This document shows, piece after piece, positions 29,679 through 37,493 of a DNA stretch of 64,000 bases. Within the stretch, counting starts at the first letter, position 1. Every line of letters starts with the position of its first letter. Origin of the DNA: Aphodovivens sp036306585 (GTDB lineage: Bacteria; Actinomycetota; Coriobacteriia; Coriobacteriales; Eggerthellaceae); NCBI GenBank assembly GCA_036306585.1, contig JAXJZF010000003.1:1-64000 (forward strand), given 5' to 3'. A program made the translations under genes and the position numbers. The notes beneath the pieces were generated by a model, which saw nothing but the letters and a program-made list of their open reading frames with translations, had not been told where the DNA came from and did no database searches.

Positions 29679-30635
29679 TTACACCGTCCTGATTCGAGGG
29701 TCGATCAGGATATAGAGCATATCCACGATGATGTTGATGATGATGAAGGTGATGGCCACCACCAAAACGACGCCCTGGATCAGCATGACGTAGTTGGACT
29801 GGATGCCCGAAAGGATGGCCATGCCCATGCCGGGGAGGTTGAAGATGACCTCGATGACCACGGCGCCGCCGATCAGGTAGCCGATGCGCATGCCCAGGAC
29901 GGTGACCGGCGTGATGAGCGCGTTGCGCAGCACATTGCGGCCGATGACGACCGCCTTCGGGATGCCGGCGCCCAGCGCCGTGCGCACGTAGTCCTTGTCG
30001 AGCTCCTCAACCATCGAGGTGCGGATGACGCGCGTCATCTGGCCGATGACGGGAAACGCCAACGCCACGGCGGGCATAGCCATACGGGCTATGTAGCCGC
30101 CCGGATCGCTGAAGAAGTCGGGCAGGGCACCCGAAGCCGGCAGCATGTGCAGGTTCGAGGAAAACAACAGGATCAGCAGGACCGCCAACCAGAAAGAAGG
30201 CGTTGCCACCATGATGATGGAGATGACACGAATGAGCTGATCGGGCCATTTATCGCGATAGATTGCCGAGACGACGCCAAGGATGACCGCCAAGATCACG
30301 GCGATGATCAGGCCGATGAAGGTCAGCTGGAGCGTGACAGGCAGTGCGGTGGCGACGCGGTCGCCCACCGAAAGGTAGTTCGCGCCATAGGTTCCCAGGT
30401 TCCCCTGGAACAAGCCCACCATGTAATTGCAGTACTGGATGATGATCGGGTCATTCAGCCCATGCTCCTCGCGGTACGCAGAGATCTGGTCCGGTGTGGC
30501 GTTCTCGCCCAGAACGGCCGTTGCCTGGTCGATGGGCGAAAGCGACATGAGGAAGAACACAAGGATCGTGACGCCGAAGATCATGATCGGCAACGCGATG
30601 AGGCGTCTCCCGATCAGGCGCAAGAGATTGCTCAC
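29679..30635 (-). CDS. ABC transporter permease, OppB/DppB type
   Basis: A 318-residue permease. RRLIALPIMIFGVTILVFFL is the first TM of the OppB/DppB family. About six TM helices and the EAA loop (YVRTALGAGIPKAVV) follow, and it ends ILIDPRIR, the typical tail. The GTG start at 30635 has AAAGGGG five nt upstream; the longer frame to 30698 has no ribosome binding site. First gene of a minus operon with the fusion and the ATPase, and divergent from the binding-protein gene. Confidence 0.92.
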   Translation of the reverse strand: MSNLLRLIGRRLIALPIMIFGVTILVFFLMSLSPIDQATAVLGENATPDQISAYREEHGLNDPIIIQYCNYMVGLFQGNLGTYGANYLSVGDRVATALPVTLQLTFIGLIIAVILAVILGVVSAIYRDKWPDQLIRVISIIMVATPSFWLAVLLILLFSSNLHMLPASGALPDFFSDPGGYIARMAMPAVALAFPVIGQMTRVIRTSMVEELDKDYVRTALGAGIPKAVVIGRNVLRNALITPVTVLGMRIGYLIGGAVVIEVIFNLPGMGMAILSGIQSNYVMLIQGVVLVVAITFIIINIIVDMLYILIDPRIRTV

Positions 30636-30721
30636 TTGTTCCCCTTTCTTCGTGCGTACGCAGGCGATGCGCCCGCGATACCCTCCTTTGCTGCGCATCC
30701 CATAATGCGCGTATGAAATGC

Positions 30722-30727
30722 ATTATA
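30722..30727 (-). promoter_or_regulatory. Candidate -10 for the transporter operon, in an AT-rich divergent promoter region
   Basis: Minus-strand TATAAT lies 87 nt before the permease start; the -35 is weak. It overlaps an inverted repeat ATAATGC-N11-GCATTAT (30702-30726). A copy of GAAATGCAT at 30715-30723 recurs exactly 80 bp away at 30795-30803, next to a CATAAT (30801-30806) that could be the -10 of the divergent binding-protein gene. A regulator-binding role is inference. Confidence 0.45.
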
Positions 30728-30941
30728 TCCTGCTACCGAATGCTACATGAATAAAGCTATTACCGTTCCTTTACAGGTTCTTTATTTTCTCGGCGAAATG
30801 CATAATAATGAAATTCAAGGGCGGCTAACATGCCGCTAAGATCGGGCCCGCCGATTCTGCCCCGGCGGCATCGGCGGGCCCTCGCGCAACCATGACGGCT
30901 GCGCGACCGGAGGGGCGCCTTGCCCCAGGAGGAGGGAATCT

Positions 30942-32552
30942 ATGGAAAAGCTGAGCGAGAAGAATCTCTCACGCCGTACCTTCGTCGTCGGCGGCGCTGC
31001 AGCGGCTGCAGCAGCAAGCCTTGCCTTGGCGGGCTGCTCTGGCGGCGGCACCGAAACTGGCGGCGAAAGCGGCGGAGAGGCCGCTCCGGCCGAGGGCGGC
31101 ACCCTCACCGCAGCTTGTGGCTACAGCTCCACCAACGTGGACCCTGTCGACCTCAACGGCGGCTCCGCTCTGATGCTTGCGGCGACCTGGCATGTGTTCG
31201 AGGGCCTCTACGACCTCGACCTGCACACCTATGAGACCTATCCCGCACTGGCAGCGGACGAGCCCACCAAGGTGTCCGACACCGAGTACGAGGTCACCCT
31301 GCGCGAGGGCGCCAAGTTCTCCGATGGCACCGATGTGACAGCCGCGGACGTCGCGAACGCCTTCGAGCTGAACATGGCAGCTGGCACGATCGGCCCCTTC
31401 CTGACCTTCATCGACAGCGTCACCGCCAAGGACGACGCCACGGTCGCCATCACCTTGAAGTACCCCTTCGAGAGCCTGCTGACCGCCCGCCTGTCCCTGG
31501 TGAAGGTGTTCCCCGCTTCCTTGAGCGAGGATGAGCGCAAGACGATGCCCATCGGCTCCGGTCCTTGGAAGTACGTCTCCATCAACGGCGATGACGGCGG
31601 CATCATCGAATTCGCGCCCAACGAGAACTACAACGGCTCCAAAGCCGCTACCGCCGACAGCATGAGCTGGAATGTCCTGCTCGATGACACGGCTCGCACC
31701 ACGGCCCTGCAGGAGGGCACCGTGCAGGTCATGGAGAATGTCCCCGCCGTTAACGAGGAACAGCTCGCCGGCGCCGGCGCCTCCGTCGAGTACGTCCAAG
31801 GCTTCAGCCAGGCATTCCTGATGTTCAACTGCCAGAAGGCGCCCTTCAACGACCCGCGTGTGCGCCAGGCGTTCTTCTACGCCATCGACACCGACAAGCT
31901 GATCAGCAACCAGCTGGCCGGCAAGGCCACGGCGGTCACGGGCTACCTGACCGAGGACCATCCGAACTACCACGAGGCTTCCACGGTCTACACCTACGAC
32001 CCCGAGAAGGCCAAGTCGCTGCTGGCCGAGGCCGGCGTCACCGAGCTGAACTTCACGCTCGACGTGAACAACAACTGGGTCGCCGAGCTGGCTCCGCAGA
32101 TCAAGGAGGACATCGACGCTCTGGGTCTGGGCGAGTGCACCATCAACGAGATGAAGATCGATTGGGCATCCTATGCTCCGTCCGACAGCGAGCTGTCCTA
32201 CGACGTCATGCTGACCCCGGGCGACCCCACCTGCTTCGGCAATGACCCCGATCTGCTGATGAACTGGTGGTACGGCGACAATGTGTGGACCGAGGGCCGC
32301 TCTTGCTGGCAGAAGGCCCCCGAAAGCCGTTGGCAGGAGCTGCAGGACCTCATGCAACAGGCACGCGAGGCCACCGGCGACGAGCAGCAGCAGCTATGGA
32401 ACCAGTGCTTCGACATCATCGCTGAGGAAGTGCCGATCTACGCGCTGTTCCATCGTCAGACCGGCACCGGCTGGCAGGACAGCATGATCACCGGCTTCGA
32501 GCCCATCGGCACGACCGGCCTGGTGTTCCTGGGCGCCTCCGCCACTGCGTAA
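30942..32552 (+). CDS. ABC transporter substrate-binding lipoprotein, SBP family 5 (OppA/DppA type)
   Basis: A 536-residue extracytoplasmic binding protein. The N-terminus has a twin-arginine-like SRRTFVVG, an alanine-rich hydrophobic core and a lipobox LAGC, so it is probably Tat-exported and lipid-anchored. The mature part matches family 5 binding proteins (TLTAACGYSSTNVDP, LREGAKFSDGTDVTAADVANAF in blocks, and DPRVRQAFFYAID). AGGAGG precedes the ATG. It diverges from the permease genes and is followed, after a terminator, by nanA. This suggests sialic acid or a related amino sugar as ligand rather than peptide. Confidence 0.93.
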   Translation: MEKLSEKNLSRRTFVVGGAAAAAAASLALAGCSGGGTETGGESGGEAAPAEGGTLTAACGYSSTNVDPVDLNGGSALMLAATWHVFEGLYDLDLHTYETYPALAADEPTKVSDTEYEVTLREGAKFSDGTDVTAADVANAFELNMAAGTIGPFLTFIDSVTAKDDATVAITLKYPFESLLTARLSLVKVFPASLSEDERKTMPIGSGPWKYVSINGDDGGIIEFAPNENYNGSKAATADSMSWNVLLDDTARTTALQEGTVQVMENVPAVNEEQLAGAGASVEYVQGFSQAFLMFNCQKAPFNDPRVRQAFFYAIDTDKLISNQLAGKATAVTGYLTEDHPNYHEASTVYTYDPEKAKSLLAEAGVTELNFTLDVNNNWVAELAPQIKEDIDALGLGECTINEMKIDWASYAPSDSELSYDVMLTPGDPTCFGNDPDLLMNWWYGDNVWTEGRSCWQKAPESRWQELQDLMQQAREATGDEQQQLWNQCFDIIAEEVPIYALFHRQTGTGWQDSMITGFEPIGTTGLVFLGASATA

Positions 32553-32610
32553 GACGCATTGCCGGGTATCGAGGAAGATCGCCCAGCAGCTCACGTCGAA
32601 CCTAATTGCG

Positions 32611-32647
32611 AAAGCAACCCGCCATCCTTTTCGCGGGTTGCTTTTTT
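32611..32647 (+). terminator. Intrinsic terminator after the binding-protein gene
   Basis: The stem GCAACCCGC/GCGGGTTGC, with AAA before and six T after, makes a textbook plus-strand terminator. Confidence 0.93.
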
Positions 32648-32792
32648 ATTGGCGCATCATCGACGGCACCGCCTTGCCCATGCCGCCCCACACGGGCGCT
32701 CCGCACGGTCGCCGCACTGCGAGCAGACTGCGGCCTCGCCTCCGAAAATGTGAAGCATTTCCGCGTTCAGCTGCGCATTTCGGGAGTTTTCG

Positions 32793-32821
32793 TTGACGGG
32801 TGGCATCGGGCGGTTTACGCT
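32793..32821 (+). promoter_or_regulatory. Candidate promoter of the nan operon
   Basis: TTGACG, a 17-nt spacer and TACGCT lie 45 nt upstream of the nanA start. Two GCATTTC copies (32755-32761 and 32775-32781), 20 bp apart on the same face of the helix, lie just upstream. They are the complement of GAAATGC seen in the transporter promoter region. The remainder of the 313-nt gap 32553-32865 holds only the terminator. Confidence 0.45.
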
Positions 32822-32865
32822 AAACTGACATTTGAACGTCACTTGAACTAGAAGGGACCATACCC

Positions 32866-33798
32866 ATGGCAGATTCAATGTTTCGCGGCGTCATCCCCCC
32901 GGTGGTCATCCCGCTGACCGCCGAAAGGCACCTGGACCTCGAGGCGCTCGAACGCTCCATCAACCGCATGATCAAAGCGGGCGTCGACGGCTTGTTTTTC
33001 CTAGGCTCCTCGGGTGAGGTCGCCTTTCTCACCGACGCGCAGCGCTATCATGTGCTGCAGGAGGCGGTAGCCATCGTGAACCACCGCGTACCGGTGCTGG
33101 CAGGCATCATCGACATGGAGACCATGCGCGTGGTCGACCAGGCGAAGCGCGCCAAGGGCTTCGGCGTCGACGCCATCGTTTCCACCGCACCGTTCTACGC
33201 GCTGGGCGGCCCGAAGGAGACCGAGCGCCATTTCCGCGCCATCCGCGAGCACACCGATCTGCCCCTGTTCGCCTACGACCTGCCGGTGTGCGTGCACACC
33301 AAGCTCGATCCCACCATGCTGGTGACGCTGGGCAAAGAGGGCGTCATCCAGGGCGTGAAGGACTCTTCCGGCGACGATGTGCAGTTCCGCTGGCTCATCC
33401 TTGAGAACGAAGACGCAGGTCATCCGCTCACGCTGCTCACCGGTCATGAGGTATGCGTCGACGGTGCGCTTCTGGCGGGCGCCGACGGCTCGGTACCCGG
33501 CCTTGCCAACGTCGATCCCGACAGCTACGTCGCCCAATGGCGCGCCGCCCAGGAGGGCAACTGGGAAGAGGTCAAACGCCTGCAGGATCACCTGGCTCGT
33601 TTGATGTTCGTCACCCGCCGCGTGAAGGCGACGGTAGGGTTCGGCGCCGGCGTGGGCGCGTTCAAGACCGCTTTGTGGCAGATGGGTGTATTCAACACCA
33701 ACCAGATGCGCGAGCCCGTCCAGGCGCTCGAGGGCGAGGACGTGGAAGCCATCCGCGAAGTGCTCATCAGCGAGGGCATGCTGTCCGATCAGAAGTAG
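32866..33798 (+). CDS. nanA: DapA/NanA-family aldolase, probable N-acetylneuraminate lyase
   Basis: A 310-residue class I aldolase of the dihydrodipicolinate synthase/N-acetylneuraminate lyase family. The GSSGE pyruvate-binding motif is at 47-51. Tyr137 (AYDLP) and the Schiff-base Lys165 (GVKDSSGD) fall at the same numbers as in E. coli NanA. Sequence alone does not separate NanA from other members. The following kinase and epimerase genes make cleavage of Neu5Ac to ManNAc plus pyruvate the best call. First gene of a three-gene plus operon. Confidence 0.82.
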   Translation: MADSMFRGVIPPVVIPLTAERHLDLEALERSINRMIKAGVDGLFFLGSSGEVAFLTDAQRYHVLQEAVAIVNHRVPVLAGIIDMETMRVVDQAKRAKGFGVDAIVSTAPFYALGGPKETERHFRAIREHTDLPLFAYDLPVCVHTKLDPTMLVTLGKEGVIQGVKDSSGDDVQFRWLILENEDAGHPLTLLTGHEVCVDGALLAGADGSVPGLANVDPDSYVAQWRAAQEGNWEEVKRLQDHLARLMFVTRRVKATVGFGAGVGAFKTALWQMGVFNTNQMREPVQALEGEDVEAIREVLISEGMLSDQK

Positions 33799-33803
33799 CC
33801 TGA

Positions 33804-34784
33804 GTGAAACGGTTTTTCATGAACATCGCATCTACCCCAGACGCCTGCGATCTCCCGCAGGCGTCTTTGGCTTTGGACATCGGCGGCACCAAGATCGCCG
33901 CCGGCATCGTCGTGCGGCAAGAAGGCGGCGTTCCCACCATCAAGGCGCGCACGGCAATCCCCACCAACGCCTCGCAGGGCGGCGAAAGCGTTTTGAAGGC
34001 GGTGGTGGAACTAGCCTCCGGCATCGCCGCCGACTTCGGAAGGCCGCTTGCGGGCATCGGCGTTTCCACGGCAGGCCGCGTGGACGCCGTCGAGGGAAAC
34101 ATCGCCTACGCCAACGACATCATGCCCGGCTGGACAGGCCAGCCGCTGCGACGCGCGCTCATCGATGCCTGCAGCCTGCCCGCAGCCGTCCTCAACGACG
34201 TGCAAGCGCACGCCCTCGGCGAAGCCCGCTGGGGCGCAGGATGCGGGGCGCGCACCTGCCTGGTGGTGGCAGCCGGCACCGGCATCGGCGGCGGCGTCAT
34301 CACCGAGGGCACCATCCTGCGCGGCAAGCACGGCTTTGCCGGCGAGATCGGCTGCTCCCCCAACCCGTTGGGTCCTGCTGCGCTGGGCGCGGGCGAAGGC
34401 ATCGTCGATCTGGAGATGGTGGCGGCGGGGAGCGGCATCGAGCGTTGCTACCGCAACCTCACCGGCATTTCGCTTTCGGGCGCCGAGATCTCCCAGGCTG
34501 CCGCCAACGGCGACGCGAACGCCGCGCGCATCATCAAGCAGGCGGGCTACGCGCTGGGCGTGGCGCTTGCTGGTTGGACCAACATGCTCGACCCCGAACT
34601 CATCATCCTGTCGGGATCGGTCGCCAAGGCGGGCAAGCTGTGGCGCGCCGAGGTGGACCGGGGCTTTTCCGAGCGGATCTCCCCCGTCCAAGCCGATCTT
34701 CCCCTGGTTGATGCCCAGCTCGGTGCCGATGCCCCGCTGGTGGGTGCCGCGGAGTTCCTCTACGACACGCTAGCCGAACAGTAA
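33804..34784 (+). CDS. nanK: ROK-family sugar kinase, probable N-acetylmannosamine kinase
   Basis: A 326-residue ROK kinase that would make ManNAc-6-phosphate. The ATP-binding LALDIGGTKIAAG and the later VVAAGTGIGGGV are present, as is GFAGEIG. The usual ROK zinc motif (His, then CxCGxxGCxE) is absent: the region reads GCSPNPLGPAALGAGEG, lacking the cysteine cluster. The start may instead be the ATG at 33819; neither site has a strong ribosome binding site. It begins 5 nt after nanA. Confidence 0.85.
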   Translation: MKRFFMNIASTPDACDLPQASLALDIGGTKIAAGIVVRQEGGVPTIKARTAIPTNASQGGESVLKAVVELASGIAADFGRPLAGIGVSTAGRVDAVEGNIAYANDIMPGWTGQPLRRALIDACSLPAAVLNDVQAHALGEARWGAGCGARTCLVVAAGTGIGGGVITEGTILRGKHGFAGEIGCSPNPLGPAALGAGEGIVDLEMVAAGSGIERCYRNLTGISLSGAEISQAAANGDANAARIIKQAGYALGVALAGWTNMLDPELIILSGSVAKAGKLWRAEVDRGFSERISPVQADLPLVDAQLGADAPLVGAAEFLYDTLAEQ

Positions 34785-34806
34785 CGTCTTATCTAAGGAG
34801 CATTGC

Positions 34807-35481
34807 ATGAATCCGCTTATCGAAAGCCTGAAGGGCAAGCTCATCGTGAGCTGCCAAGCCTACATGGGCGAGCCGATGCGTCATCCCGAGACGATGGCCC
34901 AGATCGCCCGCGCCGCCGAGCTGGGCGGCGCCGCAGCCATCCGCTGCCAGGGACTCTCCGACATCGCCGCCATCAAGGGCCGCGTGGAGATTCCCGTCAT
35001 CGGCCTATGGAAAGAAGGTCACGAGGGCGTCTACATCACGCCGACGCTGCGTCATGCGCGCGCCTGCATCGCCGCCGGAGCCGATGTCGTGGCTCTTGAT
35101 GCCACCGGACGCCCGCGCCCCGATGGCCGCACCTTCGAGGAGACCGTCGAAGCGCTCAAGGGCGAAACGATCATCATGGCCGACTGCTCATGCATGGACG
35201 ATGTGCGCCGCGCCTTGGCAGCCGGCGTGGACATCGTATCCACCACCCTCGCCGGCTACACCGATGCCCGACCGAAGACCGACGGCCCCGACCTGGAGTT
35301 TCTCACCGAAGCGGTTTTGGCGGCGAAGCCTTCCGGCGTTCCGGTGTTCTGCGAAGGCCGCATCCACACGCTCGACGATGCCAAGGCGGCCATCGATGCC
35401 GGCGCCTTCGCCATCGTCGTGGGGACCGCCATCACGCACCCCACCTCCATCACCAGCTGGTTCTCCAACGCCATTGCCTAG
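34807..35481 (+). CDS. nanE: N-acetylmannosamine-6-phosphate 2-epimerase
   Basis: A 224-residue TIM-barrel enzyme converting ManNAc-6-P to GlcNAc-6-P. Family motifs are CQAYMGEPM near the N-terminus, GAAAIRCQG, VALDATGRPRPDG, MADCSCMDD, STTLAGYT and CEGRIHT. AAGGAG precedes the ATG. It is the last gene of the nan operon and ends at a long bidirectional terminator. Confidence 0.95.
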   Translation: MNPLIESLKGKLIVSCQAYMGEPMRHPETMAQIARAAELGGAAAIRCQGLSDIAAIKGRVEIPVIGLWKEGHEGVYITPTLRHARACIAAGADVVALDATGRPRPDGRTFEETVEALKGETIIMADCSCMDDVRRALAAGVDIVSTTLAGYTDARPKTDGPDLEFLTEAVLAAKPSGVPVFCEGRIHTLDDAKAAIDAGAFAIVVGTAITHPTSITSWFSNAIA

Positions 35482-35495
35482 CCTGCCGTTCACGA

Positions 35496-35549
35496 GCAAA
35501 CGAAAAGGGCGCGCCGTCCATCATCGGACGACGCGCCCTTTTCGTTTGC
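35496..35549. terminator. Long bidirectional terminator between nanE and nagA
   Basis: A 24-bp inverted repeat (GCAAACGAAAAGGGCGCG and onward) has one mismatch and a 6-nt loop. Its A-rich and T-rich arms allow termination of both convergent operons. Confidence 0.93.
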
Positions 35550-35571
35550 CTCAGCGCGCACACGCTCGACG

Positions 35572-36708
35572 CTAGCCGAGTGGATTACCACGCAGGATGA
35601 CCTGCTTGACGGCGCAGCGCTCGTCGAGCAGAAGAATATCGGCGACTTTGCCGGAATCGATGCTCCCCCGCTCGCCATCGATGCCGATCGCCTTGGCCGG
35701 CGTGATGGTGGCCGAACGCACAGCATCCTCGAGGGCGACGCCCATCTCGGTCACTGCATGGGCGACGCAGGCGGCAAGATCGGTCACCGACCCCGCAATG
35801 GTCCCGTCGGCAAGCGTCGCCACGTTCCCGCGCACCGCAACTTGCTGGCCACCGAGATCGTATTCGCCATCCTTAAGACCGGTCGCACGCATCGAATCGC
35901 TGATGAGGCACACTCTGTCGGCGCCGAACAGTCCGAAGGTCAACCGGGCGATTGCCGAATGGATGTGCACGCCGTCGCAGATCAGCTCGACAGTTGCATC
36001 GGGGCGCTCCCACGCCGCCGCGATAGGGCCGGGCTTTCGGTGATGCAGGCCCGGCATCGCATTGTATAGATGCGTCATATGCCGTGCGCCGCGCTCGAAC
36101 GCCTCGCGGGCGGTGTCGTAGTCGGTGCAGGTATGCGCCAGGGAAATACGCACTTCCCCCGCCACCCGGGAGACGAAGTCGAGCGCCCCCGGCTCCTCCG
36201 GCGCAATGTCCACGATCCTGATTAGGCCGCCCGCCTCCTGTTGGAGCCTGCGGAGCATATCGGCATCGGCATGCTGCACGTAGGCAGGGTTCTGGGCGCC
36301 GATCTTCTCCGGTGAGATGAAGGGGCCTTCCATGTTCACGCCCACCAAAGCGGCTTCGTCATCAGCGGGACTGAAAGCCGCAGCCGCGCGCATGATGGCC
36401 CCGAGGCGCTGTTCGGGATACGTCATCGTCGCAGGGCAGATGGCGGTGACCCCACGTGCGGCCTCATGCCGCGCTATCGTGGGCAGGGTTTCAGGCTCCG
36501 CGTCACACAGGTCGGCGCCCATGCAACCGTGGAAATGGATGTCGATGAAACCGGGAACCACAAAGCAACCGGACGCATCGATATCGCCCGCAGACCGGTC
36601 CGCCGGGACGGCACCCGGCACCACCTCGACGATACGGCCGCTCCCGACCATCACCGAGGCATCGACGAACCGCCCGCCTTGGAATACTTTGCCGCCGGCT
36701 ATGCGCAT
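35572..36708 (-). CDS. nagA: N-acetylglucosamine-6-phosphate deacetylase
   Basis: A 378-residue amidohydrolase that removes acetate from GlcNAc-6-P. GFIDIHFHGCMGAD carries the metal HxH and NMEGPFISPEKIGAQ the metal Glu. The His residues of LAHTCTDYD and THLYNAMPGLHHR and the catalytic Asp of LISDSMRATG are all present. It overlaps nagB by 10 nt. Confidence 0.96.
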   Translation of the reverse strand: MRIAGGKVFQGGRFVDASVMVGSGRIVEVVPGAVPADRSAGDIDASGCFVVPGFIDIHFHGCMGADLCDAEPETLPTIARHEAARGVTAICPATMTYPEQRLGAIMRAAAAFSPADDEAALVGVNMEGPFISPEKIGAQNPAYVQHADADMLRRLQQEAGGLIRIVDIAPEEPGALDFVSRVAGEVRISLAHTCTDYDTAREAFERGARHMTHLYNAMPGLHHRKPGPIAAAWERPDATVELICDGVHIHSAIARLTFGLFGADRVCLISDSMRATGLKDGEYDLGGQQVAVRGNVATLADGTIAGSVTDLAACVAHAVTEMGVALEDAVRSATITPAKAIGIDGERGSIDSGKVADILLLDERCAVKQVILRGNPLG

Positions 36709-37427
36709 AGCGAACCCGCCTCGGCATCGACAACGACGGTCACGTTGGGATGCAGCTGGAGCACGGATGCCGGAACCTGAGGCGTCACCGGCCCGAAAAA
36801 GGCGTCGTGGACGATCTGCGCCTTATCTGCCCCGCTTGCCACCACCAAGATGCCATGCGCCTTCATGATGGTGCCCACGCCCATGGTGTACGCCTCGCGC
36901 GGCACCTCGTCGATGGAATCGAACAGGCGGCTGTTCGCCTGGATGGTGCGTTCGGTGAGCCGCACCAAATGGGTTTCCACCGGAAATGCATCCATGGGCT
37001 CGTTGAAGCCGATATGGCCGTTGTGCCCCAACCCCAGAAGCTGCAGATCGATGCCGCCCGCCTGCTCGATGGCCTTCTCATACTCCTCGCAGGCAGCCTT
37101 GGCGTCGGGATTGGCCCCGTCGGGCACATGCGTGCAGGCGACATCGATGTCAACATGGTCGAACAGGTTGTCCTGCATGAAATAACGGTAGCTCTGGTTG
37201 TGGTCGGGCGCTAAGCCGCGATACTCGTCCAAATTGAATGTGGTCGCTTTGGCGAAGCTGATCTTGCCGTTCCCGCAATCCTCCACCAGATCGGCGTAAA
37301 GGCCGATAGGGGTCGAACCGGTTGCGAGGCCCAGCACGCAGTCGGGTTTCGCCATGAGGCACTCCTCGATCTTATCCGCCGCGATGCGGCTCATCTCATC
37401 GTAATCCGACGCGATGATCAATTTCAT
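36699..37427 (-). CDS. nagB: Glucosamine-6-phosphate deaminase
   Basis: A 242-residue isomerase/deaminase converting GlcN-6-P to fructose-6-P and ammonia. GLATGSTPIGLY binds phosphate, FNLDEYRGL carries the catalytic Asp, and GLGHNGHIGFNEP carries the His/Glu pair. It lacks the C-terminal extension of the allosteric E. coli enzyme, as in Gram-positive NagB. First gene of the nagB-nagA operon. Confidence 0.97.
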   Translation of the reverse strand: MKLIIASDYDEMSRIAADKIEECLMAKPDCVLGLATGSTPIGLYADLVEDCGNGKISFAKATTFNLDEYRGLAPDHNQSYRYFMQDNLFDHVDIDVACTHVPDGANPDAKAACEEYEKAIEQAGGIDLQLLGLGHNGHIGFNEPMDAFPVETHLVRLTERTIQANSRLFDSIDEVPREAYTMGVGTIMKAHGILVVASGADKAQIVHDAFFGPVTPQVPASVLQLHPNVTVVVDAEAGSLCA

Positions 37428-37493
37428 GATGCTCCTTTCCGCTTTGCAAGAAAGCTATCGCAAGCCAACGGGCTGCGCCACGCCGGCATGTCC

